Shown: positions 35,637 through 44,792, numbered from the stretch's first letter. The stretch: DNA of 64,000 bases from Paenibacillus albus (GCF_003952225.1 NZ_CP034437.1:3470001-3534000); one strand, 5' to 3'. The notes: generated from the letters alone by a model not told the origin. Numbers and translations: made by a program.

Positions 35637-37462
35637 TACGACTAGCCAGATCTTCTTTCAAGCTGGCCGGCATCTCGCTTCGGGCACAGCTTATCTTCTC
35701 CTTCATGGCCGTCACGCTGCTCGTGCTCTCCATCAGCTCGTATTACAGCTATGTCAAAACCCTCGATATCTTAAAGAAACGTACGCAAGAGACGACATTC
35801 TCGCAATTTCGCCAGATTGAAATGAATACGCTTACACTTCTTCATGAGGTCGATAAGCTGTCAAACACCTTCCTCATGGAGAGCAAAGTACAATCCTTCC
35901 TGCAGAGCGACCAGCTGACAAACCTCGAATTTATTTCGCTCGAACGCGATATTATGGAGCGAATCAATCAATATTTGACCACCTACGATTACTTGGATTC
36001 CATCTATATCTTCACCGAGAACGGCACTGTTATCGGCGGCACGCTATCGCAGAACCAGAGCGCTTATGAGATTGGCCGCGGTTACGAGTTCTACAACACC
36101 GACTTATATAACAAAGTTAAGACAAGCTTCCCTCAGTCCATATGGACAGGAGGTTTAACGACAAGCGACTTCATGCGAAGCTCCATTCCGAATGGGCTGA
36201 CGAATTCGCGCCTTATCTCTTCGATTCGCGGTGTGAGATGGATCGGAGGGAGCCGGATGAGCGCGGAGCTCGTGCTGAACGTGAATGAGCGATATTTGGG
36301 TGCCGGCTATGGCAGCTTGCAGAGCTTGCCCGGCGGCTCCATTCATATTATCGATGGCAGCGGAAAGGTGATTTCCAGCACGGACGAGAAGGCGATTAAT
36401 GCACCATATTTGTTTGAATCACACATCAAGCCAGCGTTAAATCTCGGTTCCTTCTCCTCAGATCGGGACGGCTCGCATGAGCAAATCATCTATTACCGGA
36501 TGAATGAAACCGGCTGGATCTTGGTCAATGAAGTGCCAACCGAGCTGTATACGAAGGATGTTGTCGTTATCGGACGGTTCATCGCTGCGATTTTCTTGCT
36601 GTCACTTGTGTTGATCGTTGCGTTGTCTTCGCTTTGGATGAACCGGATTATGAGCTCATTTCATCAGCTGATCAAGGGGATGAGGTTTATCGGACGAGGC
36701 AAAATCGGCCATACGCTGCCGAAGGCATCGAACCGGGAGATGGGGCAGCTTATTGATCAGTTCAACCATATGTCCACGGGCATTCTGGAGCTGATGCAGC
36801 AGAACGAAGAGACGGAGAAGACGAAGCGGCAGCTGGAGATTGAGGCGCTGCAGTCGCAGATTAATCCGCATTTTCTATACAATACGCTCAATACGGTGAA
36901 GTGGATGGCGGCAGTCGCCAAAGCGCCGAACATTATGGAATGTATGACAAGCCTTGGTAATATGCTGCGGCCGATTTACTACGATCCGTCGCCGCTATGG
37001 TCGATTAAGGAAGAGCTGGAGTTCGTCCGTAACTATATCAACATTATGAATTATCGTTATGGTGAGGAGCTGAAGTTTGAGTTCGATGTGCCGGAGCAGC
37101 TGCTTGGCTGTCAAACGCTGCGATTCATGATTCAGCCATCCATCGAGAATGCGCTTATTCACGGGGAGCTGCATCAAGGGGTTATTCAAGTGTCTGCCCG
37201 AGAGCTGAACGGGGATCTCCAGGTTATAGTTAAGGATACTTGCGGCGGCATGACACCGAGCAAAGCATTCGAAGTGAATCAGCGGATTAAGGAGCAGCAG
37301 CCTGCTGAAAGGCCGGCAAAAGGGATTGGACTCAGCAATGTGAACAAGCGGATTCAGCTGCATTTTGGCGAACGGTATGGGATTGAGGTGCACAGCAGCG
37401 AAGGCGTCGAGACCCAGGTCTATATGATGATTCCGATCATTGCAGGCAGTGAAGCGTCCTAG
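35633..37462 (+). CDS. LytS/YesM-type sensor histidine kinase
   Basis: A 609-residue membrane kinase. Helix one is at about residues 17-38, an extracytoplasmic sensor (dCache-like by its length) extends to about 310, helix two is at 315-337, and HAMP follows. QSQINPHFLYNTLNTVKWM holds the phosphorylated His. The ATP-binding G1 box reads VKDTCGGMTP instead of DNGxGM, so one glycine-rich position is altered; the G2 region, GIGLSNVNKRI, is normal. Coupled to the regulator gene by overlap. Confidence 0.88.
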   Translation: MIRLARSSFKLAGISLRAQLIFSFMAVTLLVLSISSYYSYVKTLDILKKRTQETTFSQFRQIEMNTLTLLHEVDKLSNTFLMESKVQSFLQSDQLTNLEFISLERDIMERINQYLTTYDYLDSIYIFTENGTVIGGTLSQNQSAYEIGRGYEFYNTDLYNKVKTSFPQSIWTGGLTTSDFMRSSIPNGLTNSRLISSIRGVRWIGGSRMSAELVLNVNERYLGAGYGSLQSLPGGSIHIIDGSGKVISSTDEKAINAPYLFESHIKPALNLGSFSSDRDGSHEQIIYYRMNETGWILVNEVPTELYTKDVVVIGRFIAAIFLLSLVLIVALSSLWMNRIMSSFHQLIKGMRFIGRGKIGHTLPKASNREMGQLIDQFNHMSTGILELMQQNEETEKTKRQLEIEALQSQINPHFLYNTLNTVKWMAAVAKAPNIMECMTSLGNMLRPIYYDPSPLWSIKEELEFVRNYINIMNYRYGEELKFEFDVPEQLLGCQTLRFMIQPSIENALIHGELHQGVIQVSARELNGDLQVIVKDTCGGMTPSKAFEVNQRIKEQQPAERPAKGIGLSNVNKRIQLHFGERYGIEVHSSEGVETQVYMMIPIIAGSEAS

Positions 37463-37478
37463 AGAGGGGGAGAGCATA

Positions 37479-39182
37479 CTGGAGCTCATTCGTAGTCGAA
37501 AATGGATATTGCGGTGTTCCCTTTCAGTGGCGTTGTTCGTGCTGTCAGGCTGTAATTCAGCGAATATAGCCTCAACCCGTAATGCCGAGAACAATAATGC
37601 GCCTGCTATTGCGTCTGCGGAGCCGATCACGCTGAAGGTGCAGGTTAGCAGTACGGGGAAGGATTTTGAGAATACGGATGTATACAACGAGATTAAGCGG
37701 ATCACTGGCGTGACGATGAATCTGGAGACGTATGACGAGCAGAAGTTCAAGGTTCAGCTAGCCGGAGGTGATCTGCCCGACATTATTCAGGTGCCGAATA
37801 AGAATATTAAAGAGCTGATTGAGGGCAACAACATTATCCCGCTCGATGAGCTGGTGAAGACGGATGGTCCTGACATCTTGAAGCCGGTCTACGACAAGAG
37901 CTTGGCGTATATCCGTAAGTTCTGGAGCGATGACACGAATAAGCTGTATATGATTCCCGTTCAGACCGGGTCGAGCAGCTTCGGCTTCGAGCAGCAGATT
38001 GGATTCAACGTCAGGTGGGATTACTACAAGGAGCTCGGTTATCCGAAAATTGGCAGCATCGACGATATGGTGAACGTGCTCACGGAGATGGTAGAGCGAC
38101 ATCCATTAACGAAGGATGGCAAGAAAGTGTACGGCGTCAGCATGTGGAACGATTGGGGCTCGCTTGGAACGTGGGGGCTTCGCAGTATGGGGCTCATAAC
38201 CGGCAATGGCTTGTTTAATGTGAACACGGGGCAGCTTGTGAATGAATATACGGACCCGGATAAAAGCGGCATCTGGGATACGGCGAGGTTTATGTTCATG
38301 GCGCAGCAGAACGGAATTCTCGACCCGGATGCGTTCACTGCGAAGTATAACGATATTGTGGCAAAAGGGTCCGAGGGCACGCTGCTATCTAGTATCGCAA
38401 CTTGGCCGTTCGCCGCTGCCAATGCGGAGCTGCTCAAGGAGGGACCGGACAAGGGCTTCGTCACGATCCCGCTGGAATGGGGCTTTACCAACATTGGAGG
38501 TACGACCATCGCAGGGTGGAGCGACCGAGCATGGGCGATATCTTCGAATTGCAAGAACCCGCAGCGAGCGATGGATTTGATTGATTTTCTCGTTTCCGAG
38601 CAAGGGTCGCGCCTGATCGAGAGCGGTATCGAAGGCACGCATTGGGATGTGGTCGATGGCAAGCCCGCTATGAATATGGATACGGTGAAGCTTGCGGCAG
38701 CGGGCGGCGACAGCTGGAAGAAGACCGGTATCGGCCAGATGGCGAACCAGCAGGGCTTCTCCGATCATACTCGCCTAAGCGACGGCGGGTTCGTCAATTT
38801 GTTCAATACGCCGGAAGTCTACGCGACGAAGGTGAATTCGCTTAATCAAGATTATGACGCTTATTATGGCGTCTCTTATCCTGCCGAAGCTTACCAGAAA
38901 TATGCGGAGCAAGGCAAAGTGAAAACGCTGGACCAAATGCCGCAGGATGTGATGAACGCGATGCCTCCTCAGCCTGATGCGATTAAGCGAATTGTCGCGA
39001 AGGTCGATGAGCTGCTTGTGAAAGGAATGCCGATTGTCGTGTTAGGTTCGAAGACGGATGCGGAGTTTAAAGAGAATCAGACGGCGCTCATCCAAAAGCT
39101 GGTTGAAGCTGGCGCAGATACGTATTTTGACTGGTATAAGCAGGCGTTCGAGGAGACGAAGGCGAAGCTAGGGCAGGGGTAG
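37479..39182 (+). CDS. LplA-type sugar-binding lipoprotein (copy 1)
   Basis: About 567 residues, a family 1 solute-binding lipoprotein of the LplA/YtcQ group. The lipobox is VLSGC (Cys25 from CTG 37479). The mature part has NTDVYNEIKRITGV, FKVQLAGGDLPDIIQV and WDYYKELGYPK, and near-identical blocks occur in the lipoprotein at 41803. No ATG start exists; TTG 37440 or GTG 37449 overlap the kinase gene, while CTG 37479 lies 6 bases after GAGGGGGAG and gives the best signal peptide. A base error at the start is also possible. Confidence 0.85.
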   Translation: MELIRSRKWILRCSLSVALFVLSGCNSANIASTRNAENNNAPAIASAEPITLKVQVSSTGKDFENTDVYNEIKRITGVTMNLETYDEQKFKVQLAGGDLPDIIQVPNKNIKELIEGNNIIPLDELVKTDGPDILKPVYDKSLAYIRKFWSDDTNKLYMIPVQTGSSSFGFEQQIGFNVRWDYYKELGYPKIGSIDDMVNVLTEMVERHPLTKDGKKVYGVSMWNDWGSLGTWGLRSMGLITGNGLFNVNTGQLVNEYTDPDKSGIWDTARFMFMAQQNGILDPDAFTAKYNDIVAKGSEGTLLSSIATWPFAAANAELLKEGPDKGFVTIPLEWGFTNIGGTTIAGWSDRAWAISSNCKNPQRAMDLIDFLVSEQGSRLIESGIEGTHWDVVDGKPAMNMDTVKLAAAGGDSWKKTGIGQMANQQGFSDHTRLSDGGFVNLFNTPEVYATKVNSLNQDYDAYYGVSYPAEAYQKYAEQGKVKTLDQMPQDVMNAMPPQPDAIKRIVAKVDELLVKGMPIVVLGSKTDAEFKENQTALIQKLVEAGADTYFDWYKQAFEETKAKLGQG

Positions 39183-39226
39183 TTAGATAAGGTAGGTAAG
39201 GGAACATGAATGCGGGAGGCTAAGGT

Positions 39227-39595
39227 ATGATTGTATGTCCCTATTGCGATCATGAGGTTGAGATTCACGGCGGAAGATGTCCGGAATGCAAGGAGTATCT
39301 GCATGAAGTGACGGATGAAGATTTCGCGGAGGATCGCGAGACGACGGGGATGAGCGTGAACGAGCTGATCGAGCATCGGTTCAAGTGCGCGAAGTGCCAG
39401 TCGAACGCAGGCCGGGTGAAGGAAGTATCAATGACAGGCGCAGGTCTTAGCAAGCTGCTCGATATCGAGCATAATCATTTCTTGTTCGTCTCGTGCCAAA
39501 ATTGCGGCTTCGTCGAAGTCTATGACCCGAATGTGCTGCACGGGAAGAAGGCGGGAAGCGTCGGCACGATATTGGATATTCTGTTTGGGAATTGA
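39227..39595 (+). CDS. Zinc-ribbon nucleic-acid-binding protein (DUF2082-like)
   Basis: A 122-residue protein with four CxxC pairs: CPYC, CPEC, CAKC and CQNC. The first two make one ribbon and the last two frame a GRVKEVSMTGAGLSKLLDIEHNHFLFVSC segment that matches the DUF2082 nucleic-acid-binding Zn-ribbon family. It sits between a lipoprotein gene and the permeases of the same transporter, 44 bases after the former, but no link in function is evident. GGAGG precedes ATG 39227. Confidence 0.8.
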   Translation: MIVCPYCDHEVEIHGGRCPECKEYLHEVTDEDFAEDRETTGMSVNELIEHRFKCAKCQSNAGRVKEVSMTGAGLSKLLDIEHNHFLFVSCQNCGFVEVYDPNVLHGKKAGSVGTILDILFGN

Positions 39596-39665
39596 TTGCT
39601 GCAGCGTACCTGCTGATTTGCACTGCGACAACCTTTACCGTTCAACCGAATTGTAAACAAAGCAG

Positions 39666-39697
39666 CCCTATTACCTGAAATGGTAATGGGGTTTTTG
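39666..39697 (+). terminator. Rho-independent terminator after the zinc-ribbon gene
   Basis: CCCTATTACC and GGTAATGGGG pair with one G-U, loop TGAAAT, followed by TTTTTG. It implies that the permease genes downstream have a promoter of their own. Confidence 0.8.
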
Positions 39698-39719
39698 TGT
39701 TGGACAGGTGAGAAGGGAT

Positions 39720-39836
39720 TTCGTTTCGCGCAAATCCGTTTCGCCGTATGAGGGGAACAGTGGATTTCGTTTTAGAATCACGCAAATCCATTTCGCCGTT
39801 TGAGGCGAACAGTGGATTTCGTTTTAGTCCAAAAAT
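39720..39836. repeat. Two-copy 52-base tandem repeat
   Basis: A 52-base unit beginning CGCAAATCC at 39729 recurs at 39781. Both copies contain TTTCGCCGT, GAACAGTGGATTTCGTTTTAG and a shared TGAGG core with a few substitutions. A partial unit (GGATTTCGTTTCG) precedes the first. It lies in the gap 39596-39916, after the terminator and before the permease promoter region. No protein is credible here. Confidence 0.8.
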
Positions 39837-39873
39837 CGTAGATTTCTCCATATTTTCGGCTTATCGCGTTCCG

Positions 39874-39879
39874 TATACT
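39874..39879 (+). promoter_or_regulatory. Possible -10 box of the LplB/LplC-type operon
   Basis: TATACT stands 38 bases before the permease start. No good -35 lies 17 bases upstream, which is common at promoters that need an AraC-type activator. Confidence 0.35.
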
Positions 39880-39916
39880 TGGACTAGAAATAGAATCCCA
39901 GGTGGAGTGATTAACG

Positions 39917-40822
39917 ATGAAGCTAAAAGCTAACCGCGTCACGCTGTTTCTCATGGTAATTCCGTTCGTCATTCTCGTGTTCCTCTTCAACTACATTCCG
40001 CTCTTCGGCTGGCTCTACGCGTTCTACGATTATAAGCCCGGCATTCCGCTGTCGCAGACCGAGTTCGTCGGGCTGAAGTTTTTTCGCTGGGCGATTGAGG
40101 AGAAGGAAGACCTTCTCCGCGTGCTCACGAATACGCTGGCGCTCTCTTTTCTCTCTATCCTCGCCTCTCCGTTATCCGCGATCTTCGCCATTTTGCTGAA
40201 TGAGCTGAACAGCAAGCGATTTCGCAAAGTCGTCCAAACGCTTACAACGCTGCCGAACTTCATTAGCTGGATCATCGTATACTCGCTGGCGACGTTCATG
40301 TTCTCCTCCGGAGGATTGCTGAACGAGGTGCTGATGAAGCTGCACTTGATCGAGGAGCCGACAACGATACTCGGCAACTCCGGTGCGACTTGGTGGTTTC
40401 AAACTGCGATTACCGTATGGAAAAGCCTTGGCTGGGGGGCCATCATCTACTTGGCCGCTATAGCCGGGATCGATACCGAGCTGTACGATGCCGCGAAGGT
40501 AGACGGAGCGGGGAGATTCCAACGCATCCTTGCCATTACGGTTCCGGGAATCATGCCAACGTTCTTCGTCCTGCTGCTTCTGAACATTGCGAGCGTTCTC
40601 TCGAACGGCGCTTCCGGCTTCGAGCAGAATTTCGTCTTCTACAACTCGCAGGTGGGAGATAAGATCGAAGCGCTCGACTACTACGTGTACCGCGTCGGCA
40701 TCGCGACAGGCGATGTGTCCTTCGGTACGGCAATCGGCATCGCGAAGACGCTGGTCAGCGTCATTTTGCTGTTCTCGATGAATGCGCTATCCAAGCGAGT
40801 GAGAGGGCATTCGGTATTTTAG
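39917..40822 (+). CDS. LplB-type ABC sugar permease
   Basis: A 301-residue six-helix permease. The start VIPFVILVFLFNYIPLFGWLYAFYDY is the mark of the LplB/YtcP-partner group. The EAA loop is ELYDAAKVDGAGRFQRILAITVPGI. With the next permease and an LplA-type lipoprotein it makes a complete importer lacking only its ATPase. AGGTGGAG precedes ATG 39917. Confidence 0.92.
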   Translation: MKLKANRVTLFLMVIPFVILVFLFNYIPLFGWLYAFYDYKPGIPLSQTEFVGLKFFRWAIEEKEDLLRVLTNTLALSFLSILASPLSAIFAILLNELNSKRFRKVVQTLTTLPNFISWIIVYSLATFMFSSGGLLNEVLMKLHLIEEPTTILGNSGATWWFQTAITVWKSLGWGAIIYLAAIAGIDTELYDAAKVDGAGRFQRILAITVPGIMPTFFVLLLLNIASVLSNGASGFEQNFVFYNSQVGDKIEALDYYVYRVGIATGDVSFGTAIGIAKTLVSVILLFSMNALSKRVRGHSVF

Positions 40823-40842
40823 CGAAGGAGGCACTTTATCCG

Positions 40843-41721
40843 ATGAAGAGAGATTCGTCGATCTGGTTCGACATCGTGAACTATACGATTCAAGCGCTGT
40901 TCACGCTGCTCTGCGTTTACCCGTTCTATTACATCTTCATCTACTCCATTAGCGATCCGCAGCAAGCGCTGAAAGGCGTGTTCCTGCTGCCGACCGGCTT
41001 CACCATCGTGAACTACACGCACATTTTCCGGTTAGATAACATGATACATTCGTTCTTCATCTCCTTGCTGAGAACGGTGATCGGCACGGTGGTTACGATT
41101 GCGTGCAGCTCTTGGCTTGCTTATGCGGTCACGAAGAATGAGCTTTACTTCCGCAAGACGATCTACCGCTTCGTCGTCATTACGATGTACTTCAATGCCG
41201 GCCTCATTCCGTGGTACATCACGATGAAGCAATTGGGGCTGAAAAACAACTTCATGCTGTACATTCTGCCTGTCGCGGTCGTCGCTTACTACGTCGTACT
41301 GCTCAAAACCTTCATCGAACAGCTGCCGCAAGCGCTCGAGGAGTCAGCGATGATGGACGGAGCGGGGTTCTTCAAAATTTTCACGCACGTCATCTTCCCA
41401 TTGTCCATGCCGATTATCGCGACGATCGCCGTGTTCGCTTCAGTTGGGCAGTGGAACACCTGGTATGACAACTATTTTCTCGTCTCGGACGACCGATTGC
41501 AAACCCTTCAGCTCATTCTCTACAACTACTTGACCGACGCGCAGCGTATTGTCTCTAGCAGCAATTTGCAGGATCTCAACCGAGGCCTCGCTACGAAAAT
41601 CTCGCCGGATTCTATCCGCATCACAGTGACGATGGTCGTTACCATTCCAGTCTTACTCGTGTATCCGTTCCTGCAGCGCTTCTTCGTCAAAGGGTTAATG
41701 CTTGGCGCCATTAAGGGCTAG
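40843..41721 (+). CDS. LplC/YtcP-type ABC sugar permease
   Basis: A 292-residue six-helix permease. The EAA loop is ALEESAMMDGAGFFKIFTHVIFPL. The Trp-Asn-Thr-Trp-Tyr block GQWNTWYDNYFLV and the end FVKGLMLGAIKG are typical of LplC/YtcP proteins. It lies 20 bases after the LplB-like gene and has AAGGAGG before ATG 40843. Confidence 0.92.
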   Translation: MKRDSSIWFDIVNYTIQALFTLLCVYPFYYIFIYSISDPQQALKGVFLLPTGFTIVNYTHIFRLDNMIHSFFISLLRTVIGTVVTIACSSWLAYAVTKNELYFRKTIYRFVVITMYFNAGLIPWYITMKQLGLKNNFMLYILPVAVVAYYVVLLKTFIEQLPQALEESAMMDGAGFFKIFTHVIFPLSMPIIATIAVFASVGQWNTWYDNYFLVSDDRLQTLQLILYNYLTDAQRIVSSSNLQDLNRGLATKISPDSIRITVTMVVTIPVLLVYPFLQRFFVKGLMLGAIKG

Positions 41722-41802
41722 CGCTCACATCTCACGGATGCAATAGCTCTCTCGCCGGAAGCTATCATCATAGGAGTACTAAAAATAACAGGAGGTCATG
41801 GT

Positions 41803-43590
41803 ATGAAGAGAAAGCAGGCTCTGAAAGGATCGGCTGCCTTACTGCTAGCAACGACGATGGTCGTCGTAGCTGGTTGCGGCGGCAACAATGCGAATACTTC
41901 CTCGAACGACTCCACCAAGACGAATAATACAGCTTCGACGACGACGAACAATACGAGCACGGCTGCGGACAACAGCACGAAGACAGATAATAGCGCGACA
42001 ACCAATAACAGCGCGGCGACCAACAATACGAGCACCAACGAGCCTGCGGCACCTGCCAAAGAACCGATCACCTTCAAAGTGCAAATGGCGGCGACAACGA
42101 ATGAACTGGAGAACACCGACGTCTATAACGAGATCGTAAAACAAACCGGTGTCACGATGAAGATCGAAACATTCGACGAAGAGAAGTTCAAGGTTCAACT
42201 GGCTGGCGGAGATCTTCCCGACATTATTCAAGTGCAGAGCAAGTATTTAAAGCAATTGATTGATGGCAAGCTCATCATTCCGCTCGACGATCTCGTGACA
42301 TCGAACGGAGCGGAGATTCAGAAACCCGGCTTCGAGAAAAGCCTTGCATACAGTAAGCAATTCTGGAGCAATGATACGGGCAAGCTTTACGAAATTCCGG
42401 TTCAAGTGGGGCAGAAGGGCTGGGGCTTCGAGCAAACAACCGGCTTTACAGTCCGCTGGGATTATTACAAAGAGCTCGGCTATCCGAAGGTCGAGAGCAT
42501 CGACGATATGGTGAACGTGCTGGCGGACATGGTTGCGAAGCATCCGAAATCGGCCGATGGCAAGAAAGTATACGGTACTGCGATTTGGAACGACTGGGGC
42601 ACATGGGGTCTCAGCAGCATGGGACTTATGATTAATGACGGCTCGCCTGTCGTGAACAACTACACGGATACGGCGAAGAGCGGCATTTGGGCGACTTCCG
42701 AGTTCATGTACAAAGCCAAGCAGAAGGGCATTCTCGATCCGGATGCTTTTACGGCCAAATATGATGACATCGTCACCAAAGCCAGCCAAGGCACGCTACT
42801 GAATTCCATTGCCACTTGGCCTTTCCAGAATGTGAACGCAGAGCTGCTCAAAGAAGGTCCGGACAAAGGCTTCGTGACACTTCCTCTGGATTGGGGCTTC
42901 GCATGGGCTGCCGGCAATACGATTGCAGGCTGGGCTGACCGCGGCTGGGCGATTACTGCGAACTGTAAAGATCCGGCTCGTGCGATGGATCTAATCAACT
43001 TCCTATCCTCGGAGCAAGGCTCGCGCCTGATGGAAAGCGGCATTCAAGGCGTTCAATGGGATATGGTGGATGGCAAGCCGCAGATGAAGCCTGAAACGGT
43101 CGAGCTGTCCAAAGCCGGCGGCGATGCGTGGAAGAAGACGGGGATTGGCATGATGGCGAATCAGCAAGGTCTATCTGATGATACCGTGCTCAGCGACGGC
43201 GGTCCGGTTAATCTGTTCAATACGCCGGAAGTGTTCACGACGAAGCTGAATACGCTGAATAAAGACTACTCGGACCACTTCGGCGTGGCGTATCCGGCAG
43301 CAGCCTATAAGAAGTATGAAGATTCGGGTCAAGTGAAGTCGCTCAATTCCATGCCGCAGGATGTGCAAGCCGCGATGCCTCAGGCTCCGGACGATATGAA
43401 GCGAATACAGACCAAGCTCGACGATCTCATTACGAAGGGTATCCCGGACATTGTCCTCCACGCGAAGAACGATGCGGATTACAAGGACAGACAGCAGAAG
43501 CTGATCGATAAGCTGAACAAAGCAGGCGCTGAAGAATTCTATCAATGGCAGCTGAAGGCGTTCGACGACACGAATAAGAAATTCCAATAA
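41803..43590 (+). CDS. LplA-type sugar-binding lipoprotein (copy 2)
   Basis: A 595-residue lipoprotein. The signal peptide ends in VAGC (Cys25). A linker of about 45 residues made almost only of Asn, Thr, Ser, Ala and Asp follows. The binding domain repeats most blocks of the lipoprotein at 37479: FKVQLAGGDLPDIIQV, WDYYKELGYPK, IDDMVNVL, SIATWPF, LLKEGPDKGFVT. The two are clear paralogues. As it sits with the permeases it is the likely transport subunit, while the other copy, next to the kinase, may sense. AGGAGGT precedes ATG 41803. Confidence 0.92.
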   Translation: MKRKQALKGSAALLLATTMVVVAGCGGNNANTSSNDSTKTNNTASTTTNNTSTAADNSTKTDNSATTNNSAATNNTSTNEPAAPAKEPITFKVQMAATTNELENTDVYNEIVKQTGVTMKIETFDEEKFKVQLAGGDLPDIIQVQSKYLKQLIDGKLIIPLDDLVTSNGAEIQKPGFEKSLAYSKQFWSNDTGKLYEIPVQVGQKGWGFEQTTGFTVRWDYYKELGYPKVESIDDMVNVLADMVAKHPKSADGKKVYGTAIWNDWGTWGLSSMGLMINDGSPVVNNYTDTAKSGIWATSEFMYKAKQKGILDPDAFTAKYDDIVTKASQGTLLNSIATWPFQNVNAELLKEGPDKGFVTLPLDWGFAWAAGNTIAGWADRGWAITANCKDPARAMDLINFLSSEQGSRLMESGIQGVQWDMVDGKPQMKPETVELSKAGGDAWKKTGIGMMANQQGLSDDTVLSDGGPVNLFNTPEVFTTKLNTLNKDYSDHFGVAYPAAAYKKYEDSGQVKSLNSMPQDVQAAMPQAPDDMKRIQTKLDDLITKGIPDIVLHAKNDADYKDRQQKLIDKLNKAGAEEFYQWQLKAFDDTNKKFQ

Positions 43591-43941
43591 AGATAAACTT
43601 AAGCTGCGGGCCGTGGATATGGGGCGACTCGCAGCTCTTCGATTTCTACAAAGGTAGAGGCATTAGAAACGTGATGAAAGCTCCTTTGAAAAGTTCAAAG
43701 CTATGTTGAAATATGATCATATGGGTGTTGGAAATCAGATTATTGATGTTCAATTATGTTGGTTTTTGATCATTTAAGCGCTCCTTATTATGAATAGCGA
43801 TTGAAATGATAACAAGGGTCTCATTTCAATATTTTTAATAAACTTAATTAAGTTTGTAAAAAAATATAGCAATTGAGAAGCAAATGTGTTAGTTTAGGAG
43901 TTGTAAGAAACATACGAAGACGAAAACTTGAGGTGATTTAG
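43591..43941. other. Intergenic region with inverted repeats
   Basis: About 350 bases, AT-rich towards its end. A hairpin, AGCTGCG with CGCAGCT, near 43601-43640 may end the transporter operon, although only a weak T run follows. A second inverted repeat, TGAAATGA/TCATTTCA, is at 43802-43828, and a 16-base palindrome is at 43840-43855. No gene seen. Confidence 0.5.
43840..43855 (+). promoter_or_regulatory. Perfect 16-base palindrome, possible operator
   Basis: AAACTTAATTAAGTTT is perfectly self-complementary and stands 87 bases before the dioxygenase start, in the likely promoter region. The shape suits a MarR- or TetR-type dimer. No matching regulator gene is adjacent. Confidence 0.45.
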
Positions 43942-44784
43942 GTGAATTTGAAAGTCAGTCAAGAAGAATTGGATACACTAACACTTAAACCGGAAACAAT
44001 TGAGCTAGCCGCTAACCTGGTTAAGATTAACGGCTATGTTATTATTGAGAACGCTGTTCCTAAAGAGAAAGTATCGGAGCTGTTCACGTCATTTAAGAAG
44101 GCGATGGACTGGTTCATTGAGAAGCATGGTCATGATGTTTATCTGAAGGCGAAAGGCTTCAACGAAGGCACGAACCACCTCGGCATCTTCCTTCCGTTCG
44201 AAGCTCCGTTCAACGATTCGCTTGTTATTGAGCATCCGTTTGCAATGGCAATCATCGACAAGGTGCTTGGTCCTGAGTACAGCGTAACGTTGTTCTCGTC
44301 TAACACTTCGCTGCCAGGCGGACAGAAGACACAACCGGTTCACGCTGACTACGGCGCTCGCTTCGGCGATCAATGCCAAGTGTCGCTGCCGATTACGGAT
44401 CTTGTATTCAACATTCCGCTTGTTGACGTACACGATGGCAATGGCCCAATGGAAATTTGGCCAGGTGGAACACACTTGATGCCGGACAGCTGGTACGGCC
44501 CGAACGCGCCGAAGCCGGAAGATCTTGCGCAATACATGCAATCGATGAAAGTGCATATGCCTGCAGGCTCCATCCTGATCCGCGACGTTCGTATGTGGCA
44601 CAGAGGAACGCCTAACAAAGGCAACGAAATTCGTCCGAATATCGCACTCATCTACAGCTCTGTAGACCGCGACAACCGGGTACAAATTCCGCAAGAGACG
44701 TACGACAACATGTCGCCGCGCGCTAAGAAGCTGTTCCGTTGGCAGAAGATTGGCTTCCCGGCAATCGAGCCTACGCACGAGTAA
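43942..44784 (+). CDS. Phytanoyl-CoA dioxygenase (PhyH) family protein
   Basis: A 280-residue Fe(II)/2-oxoglutarate oxygenase. The iron triad is in HADYG (His and Asp) and MWHRGTPN (His), and the Arg in NEIRPNIALIY fits 2-oxoglutarate binding. GPMEIWPGGTHLMP is the conserved turn. Members hydroxylate small molecules; the substrate is unknown. Start is GTG 43942 with GAGGTG upstream. A strong terminator follows. Confidence 0.88.
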   Translation: MNLKVSQEELDTLTLKPETIELAANLVKINGYVIIENAVPKEKVSELFTSFKKAMDWFIEKHGHDVYLKAKGFNEGTNHLGIFLPFEAPFNDSLVIEHPFAMAIIDKVLGPEYSVTLFSSNTSLPGGQKTQPVHADYGARFGDQCQVSLPITDLVFNIPLVDVHDGNGPMEIWPGGTHLMPDSWYGPNAPKPEDLAQYMQSMKVHMPAGSILIRDVRMWHRGTPNKGNEIRPNIALIYSSVDRDNRVQIPQETYDNMSPRAKKLFRWQKIGFPAIEPTHE

Positions 44785-44792
44785 AATTGTCA

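Noticed and set aside
39642-39990. Small open frames over the 52-base repeat
   Set aside because: They follow the repeat period and overlap a terminator and promoter region.
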